Below, piece by piece: positions 12,641 through 23,699 of a stretch of DNA of 64,000 bases; position 1 is the stretch's first letter, and the number at the start of each line of letters is the position of its first letter. The position numbers and the translations under genes were made by a program. Origin of the DNA: Spinacia oleracea (lineage: Eukaryota; Streptophyta; Magnoliopsida; Caryophyllales; Amaranthaceae); contig NC_079491.1 of assembly GCF_020520425.1 (NCBI RefSeq), positions 4,823,143 through 4,887,142 on the forward strand, given 5' to 3'. The notes beneath the pieces are model-generated. The model did no database searches and was not told the origin of the DNA. It worked only from the letters and a program-made list of their open reading frames with translations.

Positions 12641-13028
12641 AACATCAATTTAGTTAGAACTTGATCGATCGAGGAAGTCTTTATCAATCTCCGAGATTTA
12701 TGAATAGTGTAATTAGTCACACATCAAAATAAGTTCATATAAGCATCTCCAAAAGGCCCTCCTTTTTACATATCCTAAAAGGACCTCCCATTAAGTTAGC
12801 CAACCATATAACAAAGAGTTCCACAAAGGATACACAATTCAAAATTCACAAATGTTACTGATTATAACAAAGAATTCCACAAAGATATGACCTGCAAGTA
12901 GAATCTTTATTAATTTTTTAATTGATTTGTTTAGTCATTGATATTTCTAACTGATTAGGTTTATATTGTTTATTTTTGCACAATTGTTTCTTAATAATGC
13001 TATTGAGTTTAGAACAAAAGATACAATT

Positions 13029-13212
13029 TGTTAGACACAATAATAGGGTTTAGGCTCTAATACCATGAAAGTTTAGATGGAATCTCCCTTGAGGAGGCTA
13101 TGCATTAATATTCACATATATATAGTTTACAAAGTCAACTAGGGTTTACACCTTACTATATTTACAATGCTAAATATAGAACAATAATATTTATATATTA
13201 TTGTGTCTAACA
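13029..13212 (-). mobile_element. Short-LTR (TRIM-like) fossil
   Basis: On the minus strand a candidate LTR of about 147 bp runs TGTTAGACACAATA...CTTTCA (13212-13066). It is followed directly by TGGTATTAGAGCC, a near match to a Met-tRNA primer-binding site. Only one LTR and a few bases of the internal part are present, so it is an incomplete old copy. Confidence 0.4.
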
Positions 13213-13562
13213 CAATTAACAATTCTGGTTATGTTAGAGACTGTAGTGCATATGTTATATATGAACATCAAACTCGATCGTAGAATAGACTCATGCTCTA
13301 GATATTTGACTATTTGAATTGTTATTGGTGTTTTGATTGATATTGAAGTATTGAACTATAAATATGATAATACATTACATGGATCTTTTTATTTGTTTTC
13401 CTTGAGCTTATTTTTATTAGTTTCAACTTTAAATCCAAAACTTGTGACACTATTAGTTTCTCCATAAGTTGAAATTTAAATTTAAATAGTTATTTCTCTT
13501 TCCCTCAAAAAATAAATAATAATTTTTATATCTCTGTATGTTCTTAAATGCATGTTCTACGC

Positions 13563-14310
13563 CTATACAATTCTGATTTTGACGTGATTTTGACATATTG
13601 GTTCTGATTTGGACGTGACATGAACATATGAGCTCAGATATGATATGGACAAATTAGTTCTAACTAGACACATGGATTTTGATCGGACATGATGTAGACA
13701 AACTTGTTCTAAAATGGGCGTGATCTCGACATATCGTGTATGATCTAGACATAATGATTTTGATATGGACATGATTTAGATAGATCGATTCAATTTTGAT
13801 CTGGACATGATATAGAAAGATCGATTATGATCTAGGCATAATATATATGAACATATTAGCTCTCATCTTGACATGATATGGGCGGATTGGTTCCTTAGAT
13901 CGATCTAAGAAATTCAGTTATGATCTTGACAAAATGGTTCTGATCTCAACATAATCTAGACATATCGATTATGATATGGACAAATTGGTTTTGATAAGGA
14001 TGTGATCTAGACCTGGACATGATCAACACATATTAGTTATGACATGGGCATGATCTACACATACCAATTATGACCTGGACATGATTGGACAGATCGGTTC
14101 TGATGTGATCATGACCTGGAAGATTAGTTTTGATCTTGACATGATCTAATCAGATCGAATCTGATCTAGACATGATCTAGACAAATTTTTTATGATCTCG
14201 ACTTATCGGTTTTGATTTAGACAGATCCGTTATAATCTAACCTATACATAATTAGTTCTAATATGGACATGATATATACAGATCGATTCTGTTTTGGACA
14301 AACTGGTTAG
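13563..14310. repeat. Degenerate satellite of GATCTGGACATGATC-type words
   Basis: About 750 bp of diverged, loosely tandem words built on TGATCTGGACATGATCTAGA and GACAGATCGGTTCTGAT, with a period of roughly 20-40 bp and many variants. No open frame of meaning. Open frames across it are by-products of the repeat. Confidence 0.75.
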
Positions 14311-14375
14311 GTAAATATGAATATTTTGTTAACCTTTTTGTATTATGCCTTAAATAATACAAAATATATAGAAAT

Positions 14376-14399
14376 GACACCACCACCACCACCACCACC

Positions 14400-14449
<50 letters not shown>

Positions 14450-14450
14450 C
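14376..14450. repeat. (ACC)n/(ACA)n compound microsatellite
   Basis: About thirteen CAC/ACC triplets followed by about twelve ACA/CAA triplets. The poly-Leu/poly-Val frame on the opposite strand is an artefact of this repeat. Confidence 0.95.
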
Positions 14451-15015
14451 TATACTAAAAATAAAAAATAATAATTTAATTTAATTTGATTTAATTTTTT
14501 CTGATCTAATTTGAGTGATCAATTCGAGGTCTTAAATCGGGCCTAAATACCCTTACTAGTCACCCCAGGCCCAGCAAGCCATGACAAATTGACAACCGAC
14601 CTAAATTTCGCCTGCAGATGGAAAACCCCCAATTCAATTTAGGGTTTCCTTCTTTCTCCACTTCCATCACTCTCACTCACTTGCATTTCTGGGGTTTTAT
14701 TTGATCAATTTGATGCTTTGCTACAGATGTGTGCGTTTCTATCGTTTTCTTTAGTCGGAAATCATCTCAGTGTGTCAATTCATCAAAGTTGCGAGTTCAA
14801 TTATGTCGACTCCAAAACAGTGTTGCTCAATTCAAAATTGAACGGAGTGAGCCGCAATCTTCCATAGGTGGTGGATTTGCTGCCATTATCGTTTTGTGTT
14901 AATCTCTTTCCTTTCTAAGAAGTTATCCAAAACAAGCCGTAAAAGAATGGGAAGAAAGAAGCAGCAAAAAGGGAAAAAACAAGAATTAGTGACTGCTCAA
15001 AAATCTCCAGAGCTT

Positions 15016-16317
15016 CGCAAATTATTAGCTACACACGATATTTTTTGCCAAAAAAATTAAAAAAAATTTTAAAAATTAAAATCAAAAAAATAACTTCCCC
15101 AAAAACCACGCATATCATGGTTACTTTACAAAAACAATCAGAAGGTACACCCGGTTGCGTGTAGCTCTACACGCAACCGGGTCAAAACTACGTCATTTTG
15201 ATAGTTTTTTACCAAAAAATTAAAATAATTAATAACACAAAAATACTTACCGGATATTTTGGTATCTTTTGGCAGTTATATTAGGATATAATTTTTAAAT
15301 TAAAAAATCTGCCAAATAAAAAGTCAATAGAAAAGGAAAAAGATTTAGAGAATCAATTAGAAACCTCGTTGATGTCGTCAAAAGGGGAAAATCAAAATAA
15401 AGAACATCTTCATCTCCAAAAATCGCAAATTAGGCGACACAGTTGCTCAAATTCGTAAATTTCGTATGTGTTAATCTTCATTTATTCAAGTAAGTGTGTA
15501 TTGATGTTCTTTTCATGTGTAATTTAATTGTTAATTTCATTTATTTTGACAGTTTTTGATAATTTTATCTATTATTAATTGGAATTTCATGGGTTTTCTT
15601 TACACCCAAGAACAGACGTGCATCTTAATCAATGGAAGACGTAGTGTTTATCAACCAGTAATTAGACTTTGTCCTATTTTGTGTTGATTTCCTTTTCCAA
15701 TTGAACATGTGCTTTTCTTCCTAGTTATGTGCTTGTAGTTGTAAATATGTACTTTTATGTGAACTGATTTTTTTTTTTGGTCATAGTTATGTGCTTGTAG
15801 TTGTAAATATGTACTTTTATGTGAAGTAAGATGTACTTTTATATATAGTAATGTGTTTTTGGTCTTCGTTATGTGCTTTTGGTTAAATGTATTTTTTTGT
15901 CTTATCATGTACTTTTACACCTTCAATGTATTTTTGTTTTACGATTTGTTTTTTTATATGCCTTTACACATGTATTGTATTTCTACTCCATATTAATTTA
16001 ATACATGATACGAGAAACATGGAGTATGAATAAAACCGCAAATAAAACAATGTAAATTGTTAAAGATTTAAATGCAAATAAAAGTAACTGATTGTTTTTG
16101 TAAAGATTTGTTAAAATAATAATAGAATCTTTGACTTTTTTAATCAATAAAAATAACCGATTGATTTTGTAAAGTAACCATGATATGCGTGGTTTTGGGG
16201 GGAAGTTAGTTATGTGATTTTAATTTTTTAAAATTTTTTTAAGTTTTTTTGACAAAAAATATCAAAATGACGTAATTTTAACCCGGTCACGCAACCGGGT
16301 GCACCTAATAATTTGCG
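15016..16317. mobile_element. MULE-like element with long inverted repeats, rearranged
   Basis: Ends are CGCAAATTATTAG and its inverse (CTAATAATTTGCG). About 105 bp of AT-rich inverted repeat lies at 15030-15140 and 16157-16265 and includes ACCACGCATATCATGG. The right end carries ACCCGGT...ACCGGGT before the terminus. The matching left-end part is missing from its expected place, and a related start occurs at 15145 together with a 32-bp hairpin, suggesting a second copy inserted into the first or a terminal rearrangement. The middle holds direct repeats of TATGTGCTTGTAGTTG (15720-15830). It has no transposase ORF. Flanks CCAGAGCTT and CCAAAACCT match weakly, so a 9-bp duplication is not convincing. 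It lies in the F-box of the host gene. Confidence 0.55.
15150..15181. repeat. Near-perfect 32-bp hairpin (15-bp arms)
   Basis: CCCGGTTGCGTGTAG, then CT, then the exact inverse of the first arm. It lies inside the MULE-like element and is built from that element's terminal motif, so it looks like a fold-back copy of the end. Confidence 0.9.
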
Positions 16318-16568
16318 CCAAAACCTGGAAATCCAACATCTCAACTACCCACTTCGCAAAAACTCACCTTCAGCGTTCTTCTGTCACCTCGAACTCATCA
16401 AGGTGCTTTCTTACCAAGTCTTTTCGCGGTAAGTTTCGGGCCATTAATTATGGATCTATAAAGAATATTCATTTGGGTAATGACCAAGATTCGGACCGTA
16501 ATTACTGTCTTGATAATGATTTTGAAGGTGATAAATCTTACTTGATTGGTTCCAGTAACGGGTTAATG

Positions 16569-16778
16569 GAGCCCGGATCCTCTAGAGTTTTAATAAAACT
16601 CTACAAAGTAGAGTTGTATCTAAACCATACATTTTAAAATCAATGGCTCATATTGATGAGAAAAAATAGAGGGAATTTTGGAAAGATAATATATCAACCA
16701 TTGATTTTTCATTTAATGGTTGATATGCTCAAACTCTACCTTGTAGAGTTATTTTAGAAATCTAGAGGATCCAAAACT
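16569..16778. mobile_element. 210-bp MITE with 9-bp target duplication (MULE type)
   Basis: The inverted ends share GGATCCTCTAGA and, further in, CTCTACAAGGTAGAG-like words. The flanks are GGGTTAATG (16560-16568) and GGGTTAGTG (16779-16787), a 9-bp duplication with one mismatch, as expected for Mutator-like elements. Removing the element and one flank restores an uninterrupted IGSSNGL-CLRW frame in the F-box gene. A fragment of the same family is at about 41318-41400. Confidence 0.8.
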
Positions 16779-17594
16779 GGGTTAGTGTGCCTTAGATGGT
16801 GCTGTGTCATCGATAATGATTGCCACCATTATATTATTTATAACCCATGTCTGAATGATTATGTTAAGATCGAGGATGGCCATCATGTATACTGTACTTG
16901 GCAATTGAATTTTGGGTTTGGTTATGTTTCATCCCTGGATGATTATAAGATTGTTGCCATTGCTTTAATTAAAGAAAATCTGAATACCGAGATAGTTATC
17001 TATGTGTACTCTTTAAGGTCGAAAGAATGGACAACAAAACGTAAGGTTTATGGAGATTGGTTCTGTTTTCAAAGTTATGACTACCCTTATCTGTCATTAG
17101 GAGCTTTGGTTGAAGAAAATCTGCATTGGAATATAAGTGAGGGAGACCACAAATGCATTGGTTGGTTTGATTTGGCTAAGGATGAGTTTAAAATTATGCG
17201 TTTGCCAAACTTTGAGCTTGGGGATCAAATTAATAATGTTCAGTATGGTTTTGCTTTGTATAGTATAAATGAGTGCTTGTGTACTTGGCGACAATATTGG
17301 AATGGAAGGGTTGAGGTGTGGATGATGAGAGAATATGGAAAGTGGGGATCTTGGACCAAGATGTTTGACCGAAACTTGAGTGATGATTTGTATCATTGTT
17401 GTAAATTAGTTGGATTACAAGATTCTGGAAAGATTTTGATTATGACCCGTCATACGAATCTAGTGCTTGCTGACATGAACTGTGATCCACCTATATTTGT
17501 GCGTCTGGGGCCTATTGGCAGTGCGCGCTTCGTTGGGGGAGTAAGTCATGTTCACAGTCTTATATCACCTCTTGCCCTGTACGGCGAACAATAG

Positions 17595-18040
17595 AACGGA
17601 TGATAGTTCAAAAGATGACATATATGGATCAGTTAGTATGTTTTAATCATTCTGGCTAGTATTGACATCTTACTTATATGGATCAGTTAGTATGTTGTTA
17701 ATCTCTCTCACTAGTATTAGTATCTTTGGATCAGTTAGTATTTTGTTAATCTCTCCGATTAGTTTTTTTAGAAATGGTGAAACTTAGCTTCTTGTATGTT
17801 GAACTCTATGGCAGGATTGAGTGTTTTTAATGTATTAATTATTAAGCCTACTGGCCTATCCTTCGTGATTTTAATGTATGTTACTCGTTCTTGTTTTGGT
17901 AAGTGAATATATTTCTCTTTGTAACTTGAGTATGTTGCAATATATTCGGTTACAGTTTATCTGATTTTCTCTGTTATGAACTGCAATGAATGTGAGATGC
18001 TTTCTGGTTGCTAACTTGCTAAGCATCCTATGTCTTTTAT
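17595..18040. other. 3' flank of the F-box gene with short repeats
   Basis: Contains three diverged copies of GGATCAGTTAGTATGTTGTTAATCTC (written here only as its type; about 17628-17760). No polyadenylation signal could be assigned with confidence and no gene was seen. Confidence 0.4.
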
Positions 18041-18402
18041 ACAAGGTTTCTGGTTACAGTAAGTTAATACAAGGTTTCTGGTTACAGTAAGTTAATACAA
18101 GGTTTCTGGTTACAGTAAGTTAATACAAGGTTTCTGGTTACAGTAAGTTAATACAAGGTTTCTGGTTACAGTAAGTTAATACAAGGTTTCTGGTTACAGT
18201 AAGTTAATACAAGGTTTCTGGTTACAGTAAGTTAATACAAGGTTTCTGGTTACAGTAAGTTAATACAAGGTTTCTGGTTACAGTAAGTTAATACAAGGTT
18301 TCTGGTTACAGTAAGTTAATACAAGGTTTCTGGTTACAGTAAGTTAATACAAGGTTTCTGGTTACAGTAAGTTAATACAAGGTTTCTGGTTACAGTAAGT
18401 TA
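18041..18402. repeat. 28-bp minisatellite, 13 copies
   Basis: Thirteen head-to-tail copies of a 28-bp unit beginning ACAAGGTTTCTGG and ending CAGTAAGTTAAT. They are identical by eye, apart from the last, which lacks its final two bases. Such homogeneity suggests recent expansion. The unit holds no open frame of note. Confidence 0.97.
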
Positions 18403-18797
18403 TAGGGCGCGATAACCCGAGAAGGGGGTTTAATAAGAGATAATCAAAGGGATTTTTGTGGGTAATCAGGGGAAGGGGAAAGGGGCATTGCCGAATTGGG
18501 ATGTTGGTTTTCGATTATTATTATCCAATTTAACTTTATTTATACATTGAAATATTGTATGGTATTGGAAAACATCTATCTTACTATTTTAAAAAAGGAA
18601 GATTTGAATGCTACTCGTCACCACTCTAAGATCTCTTTTACTCTATATATTTTTTTACTTATATTGTAGAACTCTCCCCAAATATTTAATGGAAAAGCTT
18701 TTAAAGTAGTTAAAAACTCATAATTAATCAATGTGTGATTATTTAGTTCATTGCCCCTTTAATTATATTGACATCATTACGTAATTTGATTATAAAA
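18403..18797. other. No gene recognised
   Basis: A short G-rich stretch (about 18405-18500) followed by AT-rich sequence up to the next Helitron. Nothing recognised. Confidence 0.4.
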
Positions 18798-19255
18798 CTA
18801 GTGTGTTATCCGAGTTATGCCCCGGGTTGCTATTTTGAATAATATATGTTGTTCGACTTTTATTTAACAAAACAACTTGCGCGCGTAAAAGAAAATTGTT
18901 TTTATGTGTCGCGAATGGAAAAAATATATATTCAGAAACCACAAAATTAAAGTTGCTAGTTATTTCTTTAACAAAATTTAAAGTGTCTTATATAATGATA
19001 ATCACTCATCTCTAAAGTTAAGTATATTTATATGGAGTAATAAAACACAACAAATACTATACTTGTCTAAGTTTGTAAGACTTATTATCATATACTTGTT
19101 ATTCACATGTTTGAATATTTGTATTAACATATTTTTGTTGTAATGATACTTGCTAAATATGTGACGTGACATTATTCTAGTGCTAAAACAAAGTGACACG
19201 TGACACACATACTTTGTTATAAACGTCTTTTAATAAATATATATATATATATAGA
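18798..19255 (-). mobile_element. Small non-autonomous Helitron (458 bp)
   Basis: On the minus strand the 3' end is CAACCCGGGGCATAACTCGG followed by ATAACACACTAG, with CTAG at 18801-18798 and a flanking A. The 5' end TCTATATATATATAT starts at 19255, flanked by T. The 5' subterminal part has TGTCACGTGTCAC and ATGTCACGTCAC words shared with other Helitrons in this window. Confidence 0.65.
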
Positions 19256-19632
19256 TATATACCGGGCCAAAAAACTGGAGTAATTCAAATAATATGAGTA
19301 ATTGAAGTATTTTGTGAATTTGAAAAATTTGGGATGAAACCCAAAAAAAGTCTGAAAAGAAAAATGCTATTGCTGAGAATCTTTGATATTAATAGCCACC
19401 ACAAGAAATGTACTCATATTTATTATTCCGTAGTTATCATTGTTTGAACCAATAACAGTGCGAAAGCCGAAGAGTCATTTTTCTTGGGACTTTGAGTTGT
19501 ACACTGAGATTCTTTCTTAAGAGGAATTGTGTCAAGTACTCAAAAGAGCAATACTTTGCAACAAAAAAAATAAGAGAGCAATACCAGGGAGAATATCTGA
19601 TAAGTTGGAAATAGAAAAAAGAAGAAAAAGAA
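19256..19632. other. Upstream region of the F-box/KIB gene
   Basis: AT-rich. It would hold the promoter and leader of the gene at 19633. No clear TATA box could be chosen. Confidence 0.35.
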
Positions 19633-21790
19633 ATGAGGAGGTGTAGTAGGAGGGTAAGCTGGTCAGATCTACCTAAGGAGATTCTCCGATCAATTGCTCA
19701 ACTCGTTGGTGAAAACACTGATGATTCAGAGGGGTGTGCAAGAACTGGTGGTGCTCAACCACCATGTCTGCATTCTTGCCTAAATTTGTTGATGAACGTC
19801 GCAATTCAGGTAATTACTTGTTCTCCTCCTCCATCCTCCTCCTCCGCCCGCGTGGTTCTGGATCTGACACTACTCCATGGATGGTCAGCATTGTTGAGAA
19901 AACCATAGGAGATATCCAACTGTACCACCCTCTTTACGGAACCCGTCTTCTACATAATCTGAATTTAGAACATTTTCAGTCATCTAGGCTTGCTTTAGCT
20001 TACCATGATTTTTGCTCAAATGGCTTTCTGCTACTGAAAAAGTCCTGTTGTTCTCAAACATATCTGTTCCAAGCTTCCGGGACTGTTCGTTGCTGTATTT
20101 ATGCAATGGAGGTCGATTGGGTGGGTATCCTCCTATGGAGACGGAAAGTGAAGTACTATGGGTTGACTTATCTTGTGATTCTGCTAGAAAATTTGATGAC
20201 ATTGTAAACTTTGGGGGGATCTTCTATGCTTTAGATACACAAGGAAAACTATACCAAATTGCCGTTGACAAATTCACCATATTTAAAGCCCTCGACTTCC
20301 TCACTCTTCCTGCTTGTGGTCCGCCAGAAGAGGAATGCAGGAGACGGTTGGTACGATCATCAACGACTGGGAAATTGTTTCTAGTTAGGAAGATGATTCA
20401 AAAGTTGTATGTTTACGAGTTGTTTAACGTTAACAGCAGCTTATATCAATGGGTTAAAGTTCAGAGTTTTGGGGATGATAAACAAGTGTTGTTTGTGTCT
20501 AAAAACTACTGCTTCCTTGCCTCTGCTGCGGAATTTCCTGGCTGTGAACTCAGTAACTGCATAGTTTTCTCCCGCGATGCCTTCCCTCGTAGGTCTAAGA
20601 GTGGCGGCTGGAAATCGAAGGTCCTTACTAGATTTGAAGAAGAGCCTCAGGTTTACCGGTTAGGAAGTAATGACTGTTTCAAACCAGTTTCAGCTTTCCC
20701 CATCAATCTCTGGTCACCCCCGCTGTGGATTTCATCGGATCACACCCCTGCTGTCTCCTTGCCACAACCTCACAGGTAAAGTTACTGATCTCGTTAATGG
20801 TACAATTTCTTGTAGTGTGAATTATTTTGAATTTGATGAAAAGGATACTGAAAGCCGAAAAGAGACTATATTTATACTCATTCTGCATTTTCACATTAGC
20901 CGTATGTATTATTCTGTTCCTTAAATGGTTGATTAGTAGCCACTCTGTATGTAGCATGGTAAAGTTAAAAGTTCCAATTTTATTTGACCTTTGTATGTTG
21001 ATTATGAAGGGGGCATATAGGAAGTAAAGACATGCCGCCGTCTGTTTCAAGCAGTGAGGAAGGTGCACCTCAACAAAGCCTTACACAGAATAGATCTGCT
21101 CCCTCACCTGAATTCAGAACAAACACTCACTCTGTATCGAGGGCTTATATAACCTCTATAACTCAGGTACTAAACTAGTCTAAGTCATTCATTCTTTGGC
21201 TACTAGATAAGAACCTAGTTTTACTGAATCACATCGTTACCTCTTTGTACATTTGACAGAGCAGCAGAAGTGAAAACTCAACAGTCAAATTTGAAGGACT
21301 TGATATAAGGTCTACTTTACTCCCGACATTGCAGAGTTTATGGTTCAAACATGGGAACTTAGTAGAAAATAGCACCATCAGTAACGGTGACATCATTGCC
21401 AGGGCATTAGAGTCGTTAGCGACTGCAGTACTCATTCTTGAAGAAAACTCAGCTCGAGCCTTGAGTGATTCTCAAGCTGATTACCTGAGCTCAACATTGT
21501 CTGACCTAAGATGTATGCAATTCAAAGTGGACTGGTTAGGTCCTTATGTAGAGAAAGCTATAGAGCTACACAAAAGTAAGCCATTGATGATGCCTTTGAT
21601 GGATACTCTCGACACTCTAGGCCATTGTAAGACACGAGTTGCAGAAAGGATATCAAAGCTCCTTGAAGAACTAGCTCAACTTGATAAAATGGATGATGAA
21701 CTGGAGGAAGATATGGCCAATGTGTCAAAGATGATTCCTTTTTCTGGAAATGTAGATTTGGACAAGCCTTTAGGAGCGGGTTTGTCATGA
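19633..21790 (+). pseudogene. F-box/KIB beta-propeller (DUF295) gene with C-terminal helical domain, frame-disrupted
   Basis: Predicted exons are 19633-20775, 21010-21166 and 21260-21790. The start gives WSDLPKEILRSIAQLVG (F-box), and the F-box end VCKNWW continues in another frame. The KIB propeller follows: GDIQLYHPLYGTRLL, KFDDIVNFGGIFYALDTQGK, then FPINLWSPPLW. Exon 1 needs two frame changes, near 19731 and near 20030, so as read the gene is broken; sequencing error is possible. Introns are CACAG/GTAAAG to GAAG/GGGG and CTCAG/GTAC to GACAG/AGC, and exons 2-3 are open. The C-terminal 175 residues are helical (KFEGLDIRSTLLPTLQSL, FKVDWLGPYVEKAIEL) and resemble the coiled-coil region of plant MATH-CC/RTM3-like proteins. 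The family acts in SCF complexes. A degraded paralogue lies at 62076-63640 on the minus strand. Confidence 0.8.
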
Positions 21791-22597
21791 ATTCTGCTCT
21801 TCTTATCTAGGTATGGATGTTGGCTAACACTTTAAATTGGCGTAATTATTCTCCTAGTGCAGTTCTTTGATGTGTACAAGATTTTTTTTTGCTCATTTTG
21901 TTTGTATTTTAAAGTAAAAGGAAGAAACGGTTATGTTATGAATGTTGATGTTGATGTTAATGTTAATCTAGTTTAGAAGGAAAGGCCAAACAAGGGATTG
22001 AGCTTGTGGAGGAAGTGGATCATGGTGTCACGTATACGAATGGTGATAAATTGTTCAAATGCTCAAGTTTTTCCAATTTTTTGCTGAATTTAATCTGTGT
22101 GAAGGTATGGGTTTTTTGGTTGAGATTTAGTTGAAGGGGATGATGATTATGTGTTATTTCTTACTGCCTCATCTTTGTTTATGATGTTGTTTTTCTTCCG
22201 TATTCTAATTACACAGAATGGAAGTCTAATTTAGTTCTTTTTGAATCGCAATATTCAAAATTTTACATTATTCTACACCTGATCAGATGCGGGCCAGGCT
22301 GGGTTCATCTGGGCTACCAGATTTTGCCCATCAGGCCGGACCAGCCGGGTCAAACTATAGGCTGAATTTTTCTTCCCAAATTTTGCAAAAATAGTGGGTT
22401 TTCTTTTTCTTTTTTTTGGCAAAAATAGTGGGTTTTCATGCCATATTCAGAGCTTTACTAAAATTCAATTTTGAGTTGCCTAAAATTCACCCACCTTTTT
22501 AATTGGGCCGGACCAGTCCACAAAAACGCCTCTAAATTTCTGCCCAAAACCTGCTACTTTCGAGACGGTTTGGGTAGGCTAGTGGGTCAGCTCTTGA
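21791..22597. other. 3' flank plus GC-richer repeat remnant
   Basis: Downstream of the F-box/KIB gene. 22290-22590 is GC-richer, with GGGCCGGACCAG-type words seen twice in opposite halves, resembling the decayed end regions of an hAT-like element. No gene. Confidence 0.4.
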
Positions 22598-22627
22598 TGA
22601 AGGGGGCATATAGGAAGTAAAGACATG
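22598..22627 (+). repeat. Exact 30-bp duplicate of an exon boundary
   Basis: Identical to 21005-21034, which spans the acceptor and first codons of exon 2 of the F-box/KIB gene (ATGAAGGGGGCATATAGGAA type). Here it is fused directly to Helitron-family sequence starting AAATATTAGAGCGCC. Confidence 0.9.
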
Positions 22628-22765
22628 AAATATTAGAGCGCCACCTAGGATTACCATTGGTTTAAGCCAATGAAAAATAAGATTTCTAATTTATTTTTGA
22701 ATTAAAAAAATCAAGTACCACGTAGATAATTAATTAGGTGCCACGTAGATATTTTGATTAATTAA
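22628..22765 (+). mobile_element. Helitron 5' fragment (AGCGCCACCTAGG family)
   Basis: Matches the first part of the next Helitron (from about 22806) but its natural start is replaced by the 30-bp exon-like sequence. Only the 5' portion is present. It ends where the complete copy starts. Confidence 0.65.
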
Positions 22766-23608
22766 TCTAATATATTATATATATAAAGGAGGCATATTTG
22801 CTGAAATATTAAAGCGCCACCTAGGATTACTAATGGTTTCGGCCAATGAAAAAGAAGATTTCTAATTTATTTTTGAATTAAAAAAATCGAGTGCCACATA
22901 GATATTTAAATAGGTGCCACGTAGATATTTTAATTAAGTAATTGCTAATACATACAACTCCATCTAAAATCAAACACTCTAATAATTAAAAAATAAATCT
23001 AAAATAAAATTTATCCAAAATCAAACACTAATCTAAAATAAAATTCAATCCAAAATCAAACATTAATCCAACATTAGAGCGCCACGTAGGAAATATAATG
23101 GTTTTGACCAATGAAAAATAAGATTTCAAAATTAATTTTGAATTAAAAATCAAACACTCTAATAATTAAAAATAAATCTAAAATAAAACTCATCCAAAAT
23201 CAATCACTAATCTAAAATAAAATTCATCCAAAATCAAACCCTAATCTAAAATAAAATTTAATCTAAAATCAAATACTAATCTAATATTAGAGCGCCACGT
23301 AGGTAATCTTATGCTTTCGGCCAATGAAAAATAATATTTTGAATTAAAAAAGTCGAGTGCCACGTAGATAAACAATTAGGCGCCACATAAATATTTTTAT
23401 TAATTAATTATCAATATTACAAATATACAATTTCATCCAAAATCAAACACTCAAATAAATTAAAAAATAAATCTAAAATGAAATTCAATCCAAAATAAAA
23501 AATAATCTAATCTAATATATAAATATAGCAATCGGTATATATATGAGTTTTATTTTAACTGAATATATAATTTAATAAAATTCTTGCATCGCACGGGCTA
23601 AAATCTAG
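22766..23608 (+). mobile_element. Non-autonomous Helitron (AGCGCCACCTAGG family)
   Basis: The 5' end TCTAATATATTATATATATA follows A (22765). The 3' end has TGCATCGCACGGGCTAAAAT and CTAG at 23605-23608 followed by T. Inside are several diverged copies of a unit containing AGCGCCAC(C/G)TAGG and GTGCCACGTAGATA (about 22812, 23075, 23287) and runs of AATCTAAAATAAAATTCA. No coding region. Another copy of the family starts at 63815. Confidence 0.75.
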
Positions 23609-23699
23609 TTCCTAGGATAGTCGGAAATTTTGACGTCTTCTAGCTACTAGACTACTACTTACTCGTATATAGTTCTAGACTTATTGTATCGATCTCAAC

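Larger units (their letters stand above)
14947..17594 (+). pseudogene. F-box protein with FBA-type domain, split by two transposons
   Basis: The family acts as substrate adaptors of SCF ubiquitin ligases. The likely start at 14947 gives a Lys-rich leader ending KSPEL, the first residues of an F-box. After a 1.3-kb insertion the frame resumes with AKTWKSNISTTHFAKTHLQ, the end of the F-box. About 25 residues of F-box core appear to be lost between them. The FBA (F-box associated) domain follows. It is interrupted after IGSSNGL by a 210-bp MITE (16569-16778) and resumes at CLRWCCVIDNDCHHYIIYNP, running open to a stop at 17594 (typical motifs YNP, SLDDYK, YSLRSKEW, CIGWFDL, VWMM). Apart from the insertions the reading frame downstream is intact, so inactivation looks recent. 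Family call is firm; loss of function is inferred. Confidence 0.85.

Noticed and set aside
14258-14449. Minus-strand ORF starting with poly-Leu and poly-Val
   Set aside because: Translation of the (ACC)n/(ACA)n microsatellite.
18041-18402. CRISPR-like array
   Set aside because: Units are directly adjacent with no variable spacers, in a plant nuclear context; it is a minisatellite.
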